64,000 nucleotides of DNA from CALBPI01 sp963922335 (GCA_963922335.1 CAWUIB010000007.1:62001-126000), one strand, 5' to 3'; positions 52,076 to 61,398 are shown, counted from the first letter of the stretch. The notes: generated from the sequence alone by a model not told the origin. Program-made: numbers and translations.

Positions 52076-53429
52076 GGTAGGTGCCTATCAGCCACCCACT
52101 GTTGCCGCGCTCGCCGGCAACGAACAACGGTTCCTCAACCATGTGGTGATCCGGAAATACGAACCGCTGCTCTTTCCCTGACTCGGGATCGACGCGAATG
52201 ATCGCGTCTGAAATCGTGGGGGTCGAAACATCACGATGCCCGACACCGAAGACCGGCGTAGATGCATTCACAAATCGCGAATCGATGCCGGGAAATTCCA
52301 TGGGCGTATCGGTTTTCTCGACACTGGCTTTCCCCGATTTCGGGTTTATCCGCAGCGTCGCAAGATGTGCCCGCGAGAACTCCGGGTAACTGGCAGCATC
52401 GGCGTCCATCAACGCGATCATGCCGCTGTCCATCACACCTGCATCGTCATAAAGACTGACCCTCGCGACGATCTCATCGCCCTGTTCGAAGGCGTGCGCT
52501 CCATGAAATACAAAACCGGGAGGCACTTCGATCGTATGCTGCTGTGACAAATCGTTCTTGTTGATGAGCAAGACGTGGCTGCCGTTTTCCGGCTTCCACT
52601 GAAACGCATCGACGAAGGTATCGCCACCCGCCTCAAATAAATGCGCCCCCAGATAGATCACGAGCCACTGTTCGGTCATCAGGAAACTATGCGCATAGCT
52701 TCGAGCGGGTGTGGGCACCGCCTTGGCGTTGCGAACCGTGCTGTCCGGCGCAATTTCGTAAACGAAGATAGCACCGTTCGAACCCGCGTAAGGCGCGCTC
52801 CCAAAATTCCAGAGCGTCCCGTCTCTATCCACCAAAGGATGCGCCGAAAACGGCATATGCGTGAGATCACTGCGCCAGTCTTTTCTTCCATGAGTCGCCA
52901 GTGTCGTCGGATCAACGCCATACGCAGAGCCGCCTTCCCACAAAGCCAGCAATTCGCCATTCCACGGCAACAACGCGGTATTGGCGACGTTACCCGAGTC
53001 ATTGTTGCGACTACCTTTGCCGTTTGGCACCACGGTGCCGGCCGCCGAATACAAGAAACGTCCCGCAGCCTCCTCCTCGACAAACTTCTCGGTGTCGACG
53101 AACCTGCCTGTATGCGAAATGCCGTCCGCGGAGATCGCAAAGCGCTGAATCATGCCGTCGCCATCGAACCAGTGTCGGTAGCGCACGTCTGCTCGTTCTG
53201 TCTTGGCCGGTCCGTTTCGAAACAGAACACCGTACAGTGCCTCTGGGATCTTGCCGGTTACTTCCAATCGCAACGGGTCATAGGATCGCGTTGCGACACT
53301 CTGCCAACCCAGCCGCCAATCTCTGGCGCCCGAGTAGGTCGAATCGACCCATTCAGATGCGAGACATACCGGGATCTGACTCGCTGCCAGCGACGCAAGA
53401 CCTGCGCCGAGGAATTCACGTCGTTTCAT
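51942..53429 (-). CDS. Carotenoid oxygenase family protein
   Basis: 495 aa. Tat-like leader (KRREFLGAGLASLAAS), so probably exported after folding. Iron-binding His at about 197 (SAHPLVDRDG), 247 (YAHSFLMTE), 309 (FVFHGAHAFEQGDE) and 488 (LGFHGCFVG) are all present in order, as in lignostilbene and carotenoid cleavage dioxygenases. Substrate may be a stilbene, carotenoid or related aromatic alkene. 24-base gap to the DUF2141 gene. Confidence 0.88.
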   Translation of the reverse strand: MKRREFLGAGLASLAASQIPVCLASEWVDSTYSGARDWRLGWQSVATRSYDPLRLEVTGKIPEALYGVLFRNGPAKTERADVRYRHWFDGDGMIQRFAISADGISHTGRFVDTEKFVEEEAAGRFLYSAAGTVVPNGKGSRNNDSGNVANTALLPWNGELLALWEGGSAYGVDPTTLATHGRKDWRSDLTHMPFSAHPLVDRDGTLWNFGSAPYAGSNGAIFVYEIAPDSTVRNAKAVPTPARSYAHSFLMTEQWLVIYLGAHLFEAGGDTFVDAFQWKPENGSHVLLINKNDLSQQHTIEVPPGFVFHGAHAFEQGDEIVARVSLYDDAGVMDSGMIALMDADAASYPEFSRAHLATLRINPKSGKASVEKTDTPMEFPGIDSRFVNASTPVFGVGHRDVSTPTISDAIIRVDPESGKEQRFVFPDHHMVEEPLFVAGERGNSGWLIGTYLNYETARSGVYILDAQNLADGPVATAEMARSLPLGFHGCFVGAA

Positions 53430-53453
53430 CGTTTGCCCCTATTCGAAGTACGC

Positions 53454-53882
53454 TCAGCGAAGCTCGATGGAAACCTTGTTATCCGTATCCTCACGAACCT
53501 CGAACACCGCCTCTTCGAACGCCGGCGGTCCGAAGCGGCCGCCATTGCCGCTGAAGCCATATCCCTCGATCGGTAAGCCCATCATGTTCTGATCCATCTC
53601 ACCGTTGTCGTTGGCATCGTGATAGAGCTTGATCGCATATTCGCCCTCAGCGAGATCCTGCAACACAACCGAAACGGTCGCCGCATCGACCTCGATACGT
53701 ATTGCTTCGACCGGCGGCTCGGCACCGTCGTCAAAACCTTCGGCCGAGTCATACATCGCCAACATGATCGCGCCGGTCAGCGTTGAGATATCGGTCACTT
53801 CAACCTGCAGTTCGGCTGCGACCACTGCATTGCAGGATAGTGTCGCAACGGTTGCGAGCAGAATGGATCTCGTTTGATTCAT
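53454..53882 (-). CDS. DUF2141 secreted protein
   Basis: 142 aa from ATG 53882 (AGGAGG upstream). Signal peptide MNQTRSILLATVATLSCNAVVAA, then a small beta-sandwich with GEYAIKLYHDANDNGEMDQNMMGLPIEGYGFS, whose DxNxNGxMD resembles a Ca-binding loop. This matches DUF2141, a secreted family often near TonB receptors and carotenoid oxygenases. Follows a TonB receptor, 82 bases away. Confidence 0.86.
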   Translation of the reverse strand: MNQTRSILLATVATLSCNAVVAAELQVEVTDISTLTGAIMLAMYDSAEGFDDGAEPPVEAIRIEVDAATVSVVLQDLAEGEYAIKLYHDANDNGEMDQNMMGLPIEGYGFSGNGGRFGPPAFEEAVFEVREDTDNKVSIELR

Positions 53883-53964
53883 GTTCGGCCTCCTGTCAAT
53901 CAAGTTGATTTAATTAACAAGCTACCGACCCCGAACGCGGTCGGCATGTGCCAAAAGTCACAAT

Positions 53965-56016
53965 CTAGAAATTGAAGGTTACCGATGCACGCAACGCCCT
54001 CGGCTCAAGCGGATGCATATGGATATCCTCCACACCTTCGGCAGGCTCATCACCCAAGCGCGATGCGAAGAAATAGGCAATGTCGTTATCGGTGGAGTCT
54101 GTAAGGTTGAAGGCCTCCATACGAAGTTCCACCTGTTCCCAGCGGTAGCCTGCCGCCAAATTCACCAAGAGCGATGAGCCGCTCTTAACGCTACCATCTT
54201 CGATCAGTGGGGCATCGCCCAGATAGCGCCCACGAACGCTTACGAACCCGTTCTCAATGAAGGCCCAGGTGGCACCCAATGATGCAGATTCTGCAATTGC
54301 TCCAGGGATCTCAACGCCTCCGCTGGTCGCTTCATCAAATTCAGCATCCGTGTAGCTATAGCCAGCATTGAATACGACCTCAGGCATCGGCTGCCAGAAC
54401 GCATTCAGTTCGACGCCACGCCTTGTGCTACTTCCAACAGGTTCGGTTGTACCAGCATCGCCAACAAACAGTAGCTCTGAGTCGAGCTCCAAATTGAATG
54501 CCGTGGCGGTAATGTTGAACTGCTCGCCTTGCTCCCACCGCAAACCAAGTTCCGCACCGCGTGAGCGCACGAACGAATCGACCGGAGCCACGGCCTCGCT
54601 ACTCCTCGGGTCTAGGGAGATCTCCGCGCCGCGAACGTCGTTGGTATGGAAACCCATACCCCAATTGGCATAGAGCTCCACATTATCCGCAATCTGAAAT
54701 GCAGCATTCAGAGTTGGACTCAGCAGTGTGTCACTTCCATCGCCACTGTTTACTGTTCTGAGCGCATCGACATCCCAGCGCATGTGGTCGAAACGAACAC
54801 CCGGGGATACGCGGAACCTTTCGCCCAGTCGCAACTCGGACTCTACCCACGCGCTTGCCGACTGCTGTCGAACCTCATCAGAACGGACTGTATTCAGTCG
54901 TTCGCGGCTTGCGGTGTCAAACAACCCGACTTCTTCAATATCATCGATCCGAATTTCCGTACCCCACATCAGTGGCAAATCTGACTCAGCACGAAGTCTG
55001 CCAGTGGCGAAAACCCCATAACGATTGCGCTGGTCAACCTGCTCAAATTCGTCGCCGTCAACTGGGTTATCGAGCTCGTAGGTAAAATTCGAGAACAGAT
55101 TGAATTCGTAGCGGGTCGCGTAGGTGGTGACCTGTGCATTCTCGAAATCGAATCTCGCTCTCAGCTCATAGCGATCTGTATTTCCACCAAGATCCGGATC
55201 GACAAAGCCCAGGCGCGACAGCGTCCCACTGTCGATTAAACGCATGGGGATTTGGTCGGTACTTGACCACTCTGCGTTGTAAGTTGAAAGGGAAAATGTT
55301 GAATTCACTTGACCGAGGTGCGTCGCATACGACAAATAAGTCTTCGTGTAGTCGCCGTTTTCCTCAAGATCCCAAGGTCCATCATAAGAAGACACATCTA
55401 CTGCGGCAGTCAGCGTGTCATGTTCAAAATTCAGCGTCCCAGCCACAAGGCCTCGGCGGTGACCAAAATCTCCAACACCCAGTTTCAGCATGTTTGTGTC
55501 GAGTGCATCCACGTAGTCGAAGGACACACTACCCGCAGACGAAAAATCGCCCGAATCTGGATGATAGGGGCCCTTCTGATAGGTAGTGCGCTCAACAAGT
55601 TCAGGGATCATGAAATTGAGATCCAGGTAACCCTGCCCATGTCCATGCGACCTGAGATTGATCGGCACGCCGTTTACCCGCGCGGAAAAATCTGTACCGT
55701 GATCCAGATTGAAACCCCTCAGGAAGTACTGGTTGGCTTTTCCGGTACCCGAGTGCTGCGTCGCCACCATTCCTGGCACCGCCTCGACAAGCTCTCCAAT
55801 TCTCAACAAAGGGGGCAACCGAATATCGTCAAAGCCGACCGCGCCTTGAGATGCACTAATTGCTGCTCCAACCAGTGGTTCCGATCGGGCGACAACGATC
55901 ACCTCATCGATATCATCACCCTCGTGCCCAAGAGCGTTGGTGCTCGCCAGGCAAGCTAACGCAGCTAGTCTCAGAGAAACTCCAGACCAAAAAACTCGCT
56001 CGACCCAGTGTTGCAT
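53965..56016 (-). CDS. TonB-dependent outer-membrane receptor
   Basis: 683 aa from ATG 56016 (AAGGAA upstream; an upstream ATG at 56067 is possible). TonB box-like DEVIVVARSEP near residue 38, plug domain RIGELVEAVPGMVATQHSG and FNLDHGTDFSARVNGVPI, then a long barrel ending SVTFNF. Narrow plug motif details resemble receptors for organic compounds or metal complexes; ligand unknown. Its divergent promoter carries a Pho box, suggesting a phosphorus-starvation nutrient. Confidence 0.92.
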   Translation of the reverse strand: MQHWVERVFWSGVSLRLAALACLASTNALGHEGDDIDEVIVVARSEPLVGAAISASQGAVGFDDIRLPPLLRIGELVEAVPGMVATQHSGTGKANQYFLRGFNLDHGTDFSARVNGVPINLRSHGHGQGYLDLNFMIPELVERTTYQKGPYHPDSGDFSSAGSVSFDYVDALDTNMLKLGVGDFGHRRGLVAGTLNFEHDTLTAAVDVSSYDGPWDLEENGDYTKTYLSYATHLGQVNSTFSLSTYNAEWSSTDQIPMRLIDSGTLSRLGFVDPDLGGNTDRYELRARFDFENAQVTTYATRYEFNLFSNFTYELDNPVDGDEFEQVDQRNRYGVFATGRLRAESDLPLMWGTEIRIDDIEEVGLFDTASRERLNTVRSDEVRQQSASAWVESELRLGERFRVSPGVRFDHMRWDVDALRTVNSGDGSDTLLSPTLNAAFQIADNVELYANWGMGFHTNDVRGAEISLDPRSSEAVAPVDSFVRSRGAELGLRWEQGEQFNITATAFNLELDSELLFVGDAGTTEPVGSSTRRGVELNAFWQPMPEVVFNAGYSYTDAEFDEATSGGVEIPGAIAESASLGATWAFIENGFVSVRGRYLGDAPLIEDGSVKSGSSLLVNLAAGYRWEQVELRMEAFNLTDSTDNDIAYFFASRLGDEPAEGVEDIHMHPLEPRALRASVTFNF

Positions 56017-56118
56017 TGCGCTTGTTCCTTGTTGGTGTACCTGTTTGGTGTACGGAAAGGATTTCATAAAAGTCTGCGCGAAGTGTTACAGAAGCGTGAT
56101 GAACTAGACCCGGAGGAA

Positions 56119-56136
56119 GCGTCACAAAACTGTCAC
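56119..56136. promoter_or_regulatory. Candidate Pho box (PhoB site)
   Basis: GCGTCACAAAACTGTCAC matches the Pho-box consensus CTGTCATAAAWCTGTCAY at 15 of 18 positions, with heptamers on an 11-base period separated by AAAA. It lies between the divergent TonB receptor and the coiled-coil/EF-hand/2OG operon, with a possible -10 TAGGAT at 56141-56146 and an AAAGGAG ribosome-binding site before 56175. Confidence 0.7.
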
Positions 56137-56174
56137 GCTGTAGGATTACCGTTGTTGTTAAAGGAGAGGCTGTT

Positions 56175-56609
56175 ATGTCGGTATTTGTCAAAGCAAGCGC
56201 AGCGTTAGTCGCGATGTTCGTCGTGCTCGTTGCACTACAATTCTCGGCGAAAATCTCCGCTCTTGAGTCCGAGATCGCTGAGCTGGAGCGCCAGCAAGGC
56301 GAACTACACACACCCTTCGAGGTGGTGCAGCAAGATATCTTTAGCCTATACATGCAGATCGGCGAATTGCGCGAATCAGTACACCAAAGCGCGAACACGG
56401 CACCACTACCTCCCCCAGCGCAAGGTTACGAGTCCTACCGACCGCAGCAACGTCCGGTCGAACTCGTCGCCCAACCGGTTTACCCGACCACCGACCTCAC
56501 TCCTGACCCGCTGCGTGCCGATGGCACAACCAATCGACAACGGCATTCTGACATCCAGCAGCGCACTGGCAGCTTTGCACCGTTTCTGACAGAGGAAGGT
56601 GATGACTGA
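56175..56609 (+). CDS. Membrane-anchored coiled-coil and proline-rich protein
   Basis: 144 aa. Hydrophobic N-terminus (VKASAALVAMFVVLVALQF) anchors it, then a short coiled coil (ALESEIAELERQQGELHTPF), then a Pro/Gln/Arg-rich tail. AAAGGAG just upstream. Probably periplasmic and structural or a partner of the next proteins; no family recognised. The next start overlaps the end of this gene. Confidence 0.7.
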   Translation: MSVFVKASAALVAMFVVLVALQFSAKISALESEIAELERQQGELHTPFEVVQQDIFSLYMQIGELRESVHQSANTAPLPPPAQGYESYRPQQRPVELVAQPVYPTTDLTPDPLRADGTTNRQRHSDIQQRTGSFAPFLTEEGDD

Positions 56610-57039
56610 TTACATGCGTAACTTTGTCTGGTGCGTCGGAATTCTTGTGCTGACGGCACCTGTTTCGCTACTCGCCAACGAGGACGAGTTCGATGATTTT
56701 GACTTGGCTCGATTTCTGATTCCGCCCGTTTTCACGGTACTGGACTGCACCAATGAGGGCTATGTTCAGGCCGCAGAGGTGGATGAGCACCTCGGTGAAC
56801 TACATCAACGGTACCCCATGACGCTTCGCTACCACCTGTATCAAATGTCTTCGCTCGAACCCGGGCGCAGGGAGATGCTCGCAAAGCTCGATCAGGTGGC
56901 AAGGGAAAAGATCGATTCGAATAGTGACGACGTGATTTCAAGAACCGAGTACCGGACGTTTCTCATACAACTACTGGAACGGATAGACATAGACGGCGAT
57001 GGCGAGGTATCGCGCGAAGATCTGGCGCCGAGCGAATAG
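56602..57039 (+). CDS. EF-hand protein, exported
   Basis: 145 aa from ATG 56602. Signal peptide ending near LLANEDEF. Three EF-hand loops: DCTNEGYVQAAE, DSNSDDVISRTEY and DIDGDGEVSREDL, the last two fully consensus for calcium. Calcium-responsive periplasmic or secreted protein; within the operon it might activate or stabilise a calcium-dependent enzyme. Function unknown. Confidence 0.8.
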   Translation: MTDYMRNFVWCVGILVLTAPVSLLANEDEFDDFDLARFLIPPVFTVLDCTNEGYVQAAEVDEHLGELHQRYPMTLRYHLYQMSSLEPGRREMLAKLDQVAREKIDSNSDDVISRTEYRTFLIQLLERIDIDGDGEVSREDLAPSE

Positions 57040-57070
57040 TTCGCTCTTTTGACATCATTCCTTTTCCGAG

Positions 57071-57697
57071 ATGGCCGAATCGAAAATTACCGACCTTTTC
57101 GCAGTCCCACTAATGCAGGTGAAACAAGCGGTTGACCCTGCTCTGATTGGCGAACTTGTAGCACTCACCAGAGAGACGGCGACCACGAGCAACTCGACCT
57201 CGTCGGATCTGTCGCATTCCGCAGTAAGCACACCGGGTCAACATCCTTTGCTCACCGAAGTCGACGATACAATGCAAACGTATATCGTCGAGTTCGGAGA
57301 GTTACTGTTCGGTGAACGGCTGCCCTGGATCACGAAAGAGATATGGCTTAATCAGCTCGCACCCGGTGGACACCAGAATGTACATTCGCATGCGAACAGC
57401 TTTATTTCCGGTGTAGTGTATTTGACCGAAGCACATGCCAGTTGCCGAACTGTTTTCTATCGGAACATGGGTGGGCGTGACTTTGCTTTCACTAACGAGC
57501 ACCGCGATGTCAAACTTGGGGCCTACAACGCACCGCGCTGGGCAGTACCAAACCAAATGCCCGGAGACGCTGTATTGTTCCCAAGCTATCTGCTTCATGA
57601 GGTTCCCCGAAACCAAGGCAGCGAGAGAATGACACTCGCCTTCAATGCAGTACCTCAGCGCCTTCAGAGTTGGGACTACGTGTTGCAGTTCTCCTAG
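57071..57697 (+). CDS. 2OG-Fe(II) oxygenase, TIGR02466 type
   Basis: 208 aa, cytoplasmic. PGGHQNVHSHANSFISGVVYL gives metal His105 and His107 (HxH instead of the HxD motif), FPSYLLHEVPRN the distal His176, followed by Arg186 for 2-oxoglutarate. This is the TIGR02466 putative oxygenase family. The stop overlaps that of the convergent paralogue by 4 bases. Confidence 0.88.
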   Translation: MAESKITDLFAVPLMQVKQAVDPALIGELVALTRETATTSNSTSSDLSHSAVSTPGQHPLLTEVDDTMQTYIVEFGELLFGERLPWITKEIWLNQLAPGGHQNVHSHANSFISGVVYLTEAHASCRTVFYRNMGGRDFAFTNEHRDVKLGAYNAPRWAVPNQMPGDAVLFPSYLLHEVPRNQGSERMTLAFNAVPQRLQSWDYVLQFS

Positions 57698-58305
57698 GTC
57701 AGCACGACGACATTAAACGCAATTGCAATTCGCTGCTTATGTCCGAAATAGGGATGAACGCAGTGTTGTAGCCAGGACGGAAACACAACCAGTTGGCCGG
57801 CGATCGGATTGACGAGAAAACGCCCGTAGACCCTCATACTCTCGGCAAACGCAACACTCGTCGCAGGCCGTGGGTCCAACAGTTCCAGCTTCCCACTAAA
57901 AGGATGGTCGTCAATCGACTCGTTGTCCGTCACGTAATACACACCAGACCACAACGCGTTGGGATGGGCATGGACACTGTTGTAACCGCCTTGCATCAAT
58001 ACGTTGGCCCAAGCATCAATGCGCATCCGTTCCTCAAGCGGCGCCTTTCCGTCCTCAAATGTCGACTGATTGATCGAGTGAATTACAGCCCAAAGGCGGT
58101 CAGAAAACGTGGCTACCGACGAATCAGGCCACTGAAGGAGATCTTGATCCGAATGCCACCCACCTACATTGCTGCGTTGCACAGGCTGCGCCTCCATCCT
58201 ATCCAGGATGCTAGATCGCAGTGCATCGTTTAACGTATCCGCCGCCTTCCAATGCACATTGGCAATTGGCGTCGAAAATGCCGAAATCAGACTTGATTGG
58301 CTCAT
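57694..58305 (-). CDS. 2OG-Fe(II) oxygenase, TIGR02466 type (paralogue)
   Basis: 203 aa from ATG 58305, which overlaps the upstream HupE-like stop (ATGA). GGWHSDQDL near residue 50 is a family landmark; QGGYNSVHAHPNALWSGVYY gives metal His112 and His114, FPSWLQHCVHP His181 and KQRIAIAF Arg192. Clear paralogue of the convergent gene. It is the last gene of the PPIase-HupE operon. Confidence 0.87.
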   Translation of the reverse strand: MSQSSLISAFSTPIANVHWKAADTLNDALRSSILDRMEAQPVQRSNVGGWHSDQDLLQWPDSSVATFSDRLWAVIHSINQSTFEDGKAPLEERMRIDAWANVLMQGGYNSVHAHPNALWSGVYYVTDNESIDDHPFSGKLELLDPRPATSVAFAESMRVYGRFLVNPIAGQLVVFPSWLQHCVHPYFGHKQRIAIAFNVVVLT

Positions 58306-58895
58306 AGGGCCATGAGCGTGTAACCCGAGAACACCACACCAATCGCTACAATCCAGCTTCCGACTGCACGAATGGCAACGCGCCCCCAGCCTTGTCCACC
58401 CAACAATTGTGTAGAGACTGCGGAAACAAGCGTGATCACAACATACGCCGCAATCGTCAGTCCAAGCACATACCTTGCCAGGCCCCACCCCACAAGCAAT
58501 GCGTCATTATTCGCATAACCATGACTGACACCGAACACTACGAGACAAGTCCAGAACAGTGTCGAGCTAATTCCTCGTGAAACCACGACCAGTCCGCCGA
58601 GCGCGATGAAAGAGCACATATTGACGAACGAAACCCAGGGCAGCTCGGGGAGCATAGGCGCAACCAAAGCTCCCGCTGCTACGCTAGCAGGAAACCCAAC
58701 AAGCGCTCGACGTGCCTCTTTGGGCCCAAGACAACCAGCCAACAAGCCAATAGCGATCCACGGCACCAGATGCACCAGTGTCGTCACAGGATGCAGCATG
58801 CCACTGTAAATCTCCCCAAAACGCGCCGAAACAGAATGCGCCGCAGCGGGTCCCGCAATCACCAGCCCGGGTATCACCAACAACAACTTTTTCAT
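58302..58895 (-). CDS. HupE/UreJ-type membrane protein, copy 3
   Basis: 197 aa from ATG 58895. Signal-like MKKLLLVIPGLVIAGPAAAHS, then about six helices. SGMLHPVTTLVHLVPWIAIGL is the HupE HPx-n-H motif equivalent, with GVSHGYANND as the second conserved block. HupE/UreJ proteins move nickel or cobalt, or act in the same pathway; which metal is unknown. ATGA overlap with both neighbours. Confidence 0.82.
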   Translation of the reverse strand: MKKLLLVIPGLVIAGPAAAHSVSARFGEIYSGMLHPVTTLVHLVPWIAIGLLAGCLGPKEARRALVGFPASVAAGALVAPMLPELPWVSFVNMCSFIALGGLVVVSRGISSTLFWTCLVVFGVSHGYANNDALLVGWGLARYVLGLTIAAYVVITLVSAVSTQLLGGQGWGRVAIRAVGSWIVAIGVVFSGYTLMAL

Positions 58896-59512
58896 GCGAG
58901 GAAGCCCGTCGTGGTCGCAAGGGCGATAGCTCCGACGCCTGCAACAACGACTCCACACGCGCGCACAACAAAGCTCCCCCAAGGCCACTTGAGCAGAACT
59001 CCGATCAGGATACCGGATAGATGTAAAAGCCCGGTGGACAGCACGAACCCGACACCATAAGCCAACGGGTTTGCAGCCTGCGGAATTTCGCTCCCGTGAG
59101 CATGTCCGTGGAACACACCGAATGCGGCAACCACTATCGCTGCGAGCGCTAGCGGCGGTTTAAAATTGCTCGCAACCGCAGCGCCGAGCACGATAGCGGA
59201 AGCGGCGATGCCGTACTCCACCCCAGGCATAGGCAGCCCCGCCAGACCGACCAATGCGCCCACTGCCATCACCATTGGGAACGTAATCGGCAGCAACCAT
59301 ATCGCAGGTTTTTCCAATTGCGCGCCCCAAAGCCCGACAGCAACCATGGCAACGAGGTGGTCAAAGCCAAGTACCGGGTGCAACAGCCCCGAAACCAGCC
59401 CACCCGTAACGCCGGACTCGGAGTGGGCGAACGCTGAGCCGGCAACCATCAAGAAACAGGGCAAGGCAAGCGTTGCCGAGATCCGGGCCATTCTTTTCGT
59501 GTCTCTATACAT
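58892..59512 (-). CDS. HupE/UreJ-type membrane protein, copy 2
   Basis: 206 aa from ATG 59512, overlapping the previous stop by 8 bases with CTGGAG before it. GGLVSGLLHPVLGFDHLVAM carries the HP-x3-DH motif seen in nickel/cobalt permeases, and FGVFHGHAHGSE is the second His cluster. Six hydrophobic helices. Typical HupE family length. An alternative start at 59491 is possible. Confidence 0.87.
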   Translation of the reverse strand: MYRDTKRMARISATLALPCFLMVAGSAFAHSESGVTGGLVSGLLHPVLGFDHLVAMVAVGLWGAQLEKPAIWLLPITFPMVMAVGALVGLAGLPMPGVEYGIAASAIVLGAAVASNFKPPLALAAIVVAAFGVFHGHAHGSEIPQAANPLAYGVGFVLSTGLLHLSGILIGVLLKWPWGSFVVRACGVVVAGVGAIALATTTGFLA

Positions 59513-60488
59513 ACAAAGGCTCCAGCACACCGAACATGCGATCTATGAACCAAACACTTCCTGCCGTTCCCATAACGTAGATGCCGGCCGTAATCGCCCA
59601 ATCGGGGAGCATCGCATCAAGTCGGCGGTGCGCCCCGAACAAGGACAACACGAGAACCACAAAGACGATCTGACCAAGCTCAACGCCGACGTTGAAGAAC
59701 AAAAGTGCGGCAGGTAGGTTTTCGGCAGACAAGCCAACACCACTGAGGGCACCCGCGAAGCCAAAGCCGTGTAGCAGGCCGAAGCCAAAGGCAATTGCCC
59801 AGGGCAAACGGACGGAAAAACCGACGTCACCGGCCCTCAGCTTCACTACATCCACGGCCACGAAGACAATGCTGAGGGCAATTAACGCGTTGACTGTTCC
59901 CTCGGGGACACCTAACCAACCAAAGGTTGCAGCCGCAAGCGTGATGCTATGGGCGACAGTAAATGCAGTAATGGTCTTGAATAACATCGTCGGTGAGCGC
60001 ACCAACAAGATCAAACCCAACACGAACAGCAAATGATCCACACCTAACATGATGTGCTCGAACCCTAGAGGAATGTAAGCCTTGACGATTCCACCGAGAT
60101 TCAGCTCTCCAGTCGCCGAAATCGAAATCGTCGGTGAGGCTGACGTCAGCGTAAAGCTGGTTCGGTTCCCCTCTCTGGGGATCAGTCGGACGACCGTCGC
60201 CGAGTAAACCTCGCCCAGTTTGTCGATAGAGAATTCGCCGCTCAGTCGACGTTCACCACAGAACACCTCTGGCGGTTCTCGCCTGCAGTGCTCTGGATAA
60301 AGTGGCGTGGGATTCTCAGCGATAGTTGCGGAGGAGAACGTCCAACGTTCGACGAAAGTACCTGGTGCCGTTTCTTTTAGCGTCAATAACGCAATCGGCG
60401 TATCGTGGGCGGCAGAAGTCCCGGCCACGAACACTCCGGCAAACGCTAGGATCAACACGAGAATGTTGCTCGATCTACGAATGTTCAT
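59505..60488 (-). CDS. HupE/UreJ_2-type membrane protein with N-terminal domain
   Basis: 327 aa from ATG 60488. Signal peptide NILVLILAFAGVFVAGTSAA, about 120-residue exported domain (LTLKETAPGTFVERWTF, CRREPPEVFCGERRLSG), then a HupE_2 membrane domain: LGFEHIMLGVDHLLFVLGLI, FTVAHSITLAAATFG, FGFGLLHGFGFAGAL, FFNVGVELGQI. The extra domain may bind a ligand before transport. It is 4 bases after the PPIase gene. Confidence 0.86.
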   Translation of the reverse strand: MNIRRSSNILVLILAFAGVFVAGTSAAHDTPIALLTLKETAPGTFVERWTFSSATIAENPTPLYPEHCRREPPEVFCGERRLSGEFSIDKLGEVYSATVVRLIPREGNRTSFTLTSASPTISISATGELNLGGIVKAYIPLGFEHIMLGVDHLLFVLGLILLVRSPTMLFKTITAFTVAHSITLAAATFGWLGVPEGTVNALIALSIVFVAVDVVKLRAGDVGFSVRLPWAIAFGFGLLHGFGFAGALSGVGLSAENLPAALLFFNVGVELGQIVFVVLVLSLFGAHRRLDAMLPDWAITAGIYVMGTAGSVWFIDRMFGVLEPLYV

Positions 60489-60492
60489 GAGC

Positions 60493-61398
60493 CTAGTCCG
60501 CCGACGCCGAGGTTTCAGACGATGCAGCAAGGTTCTGCTGGACCATATCACGCGAAAATTCATAAGTGATATCGTAGTCTTCAACGATCTCTCGCAACGC
60601 CTGCGCAAGCTCTGCCTCGCGAGCTTGTTTGCTCCAATCCGATAGTACGGCTGCCCGAACCCTGTCGAATTGTGCGAGCTCGCCTGGAACCCGCCGCGTA
60701 ATTCTGACCACGTGCTTCCCTTGAGACGAACTTGCAGGTCTCCATTCACGTAGCGGTGCCGAAATCAATGCCCTGGCATCCGAGTCATCGAAGACGGAAT
60801 ACAAGTTGTCGTCAATACGCATCTCGTAGCTCTTGATGCGTGACGTATAGCGATCCGGAAGACCACCTGCATTGGCAGCATCTACCAACTGCGGTGTCAA
60901 TGCGACATCGTCCGCGTCTATCTGAAATTGCTGGAAGTCGATGATGTCAGGTCTGTCATAGTTGAGTCGGTTGGACTCGAACCACGCTTCCAAAGTCTCA
61001 TCGTCTGGCGTTTCCACGATGACGTTGTTGAACAAGACGTCACGAAGTTTCAGGACCATGCGAGAACGAATCATTTCGTCGCCGCGGTCGAGTCCCATGC
61101 TGAGGGCCTCTCTATACATCACTTCGTTCTGGGTCCATGTAATTAACAGAGCCTCGAGCTCTTCTCCGGAAGGAGACTGACCGCGCTCCTCCCTGTAGAT
61201 GTCCACCAGAGACTGGAATCGCGTGTCATCAATGCGAATTCTTCTGGGGTTTTCCGTATTCTCGAATACGTAGGAGTCTACGCCGTAGACGACTAATCCA
61301 ATGCATAGAAATTGGACCAATGGCTCCCGAAAGAGCTTGGCAAACGACCTCAACACACTGTTAACCCCCATGCTTGCCTGCGAGAGCCCGACTGCCAT
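60493..61398 (-). CDS. Membrane-anchored PpiC-type peptidyl-prolyl isomerase
   Basis: 301 aa. Membrane segment near the N-terminus (PLVQFLCIGLVVYGVDSYVF), then a SurA-like helical chaperone region (LEALLITWTQNEVMYREALSMG), then a rotamase-like part (IDFQQFQIDADDV). Probably a periplasmic folding helper tailored to the neighbouring exported metal proteins. ATG 61398 lacks a clear ribosome-binding site; ATG 61371 is an alternative. First gene of the operon, divergent from DUF3604. Confidence 0.8.
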   Translation of the reverse strand: MAVGLSQASMGVNSVLRSFAKLFREPLVQFLCIGLVVYGVDSYVFENTENPRRIRIDDTRFQSLVDIYREERGQSPSGEELEALLITWTQNEVMYREALSMGLDRGDEMIRSRMVLKLRDVLFNNVIVETPDDETLEAWFESNRLNYDRPDIIDFQQFQIDADDVALTPQLVDAANAGGLPDRYTSRIKSYEMRIDDNLYSVFDDSDARALISAPLREWRPASSSQGKHVVRITRRVPGELAQFDRVRAAVLSDWSKQAREAELAQALREIVEDYDITYEFSRDMVQQNLAASSETSASAD

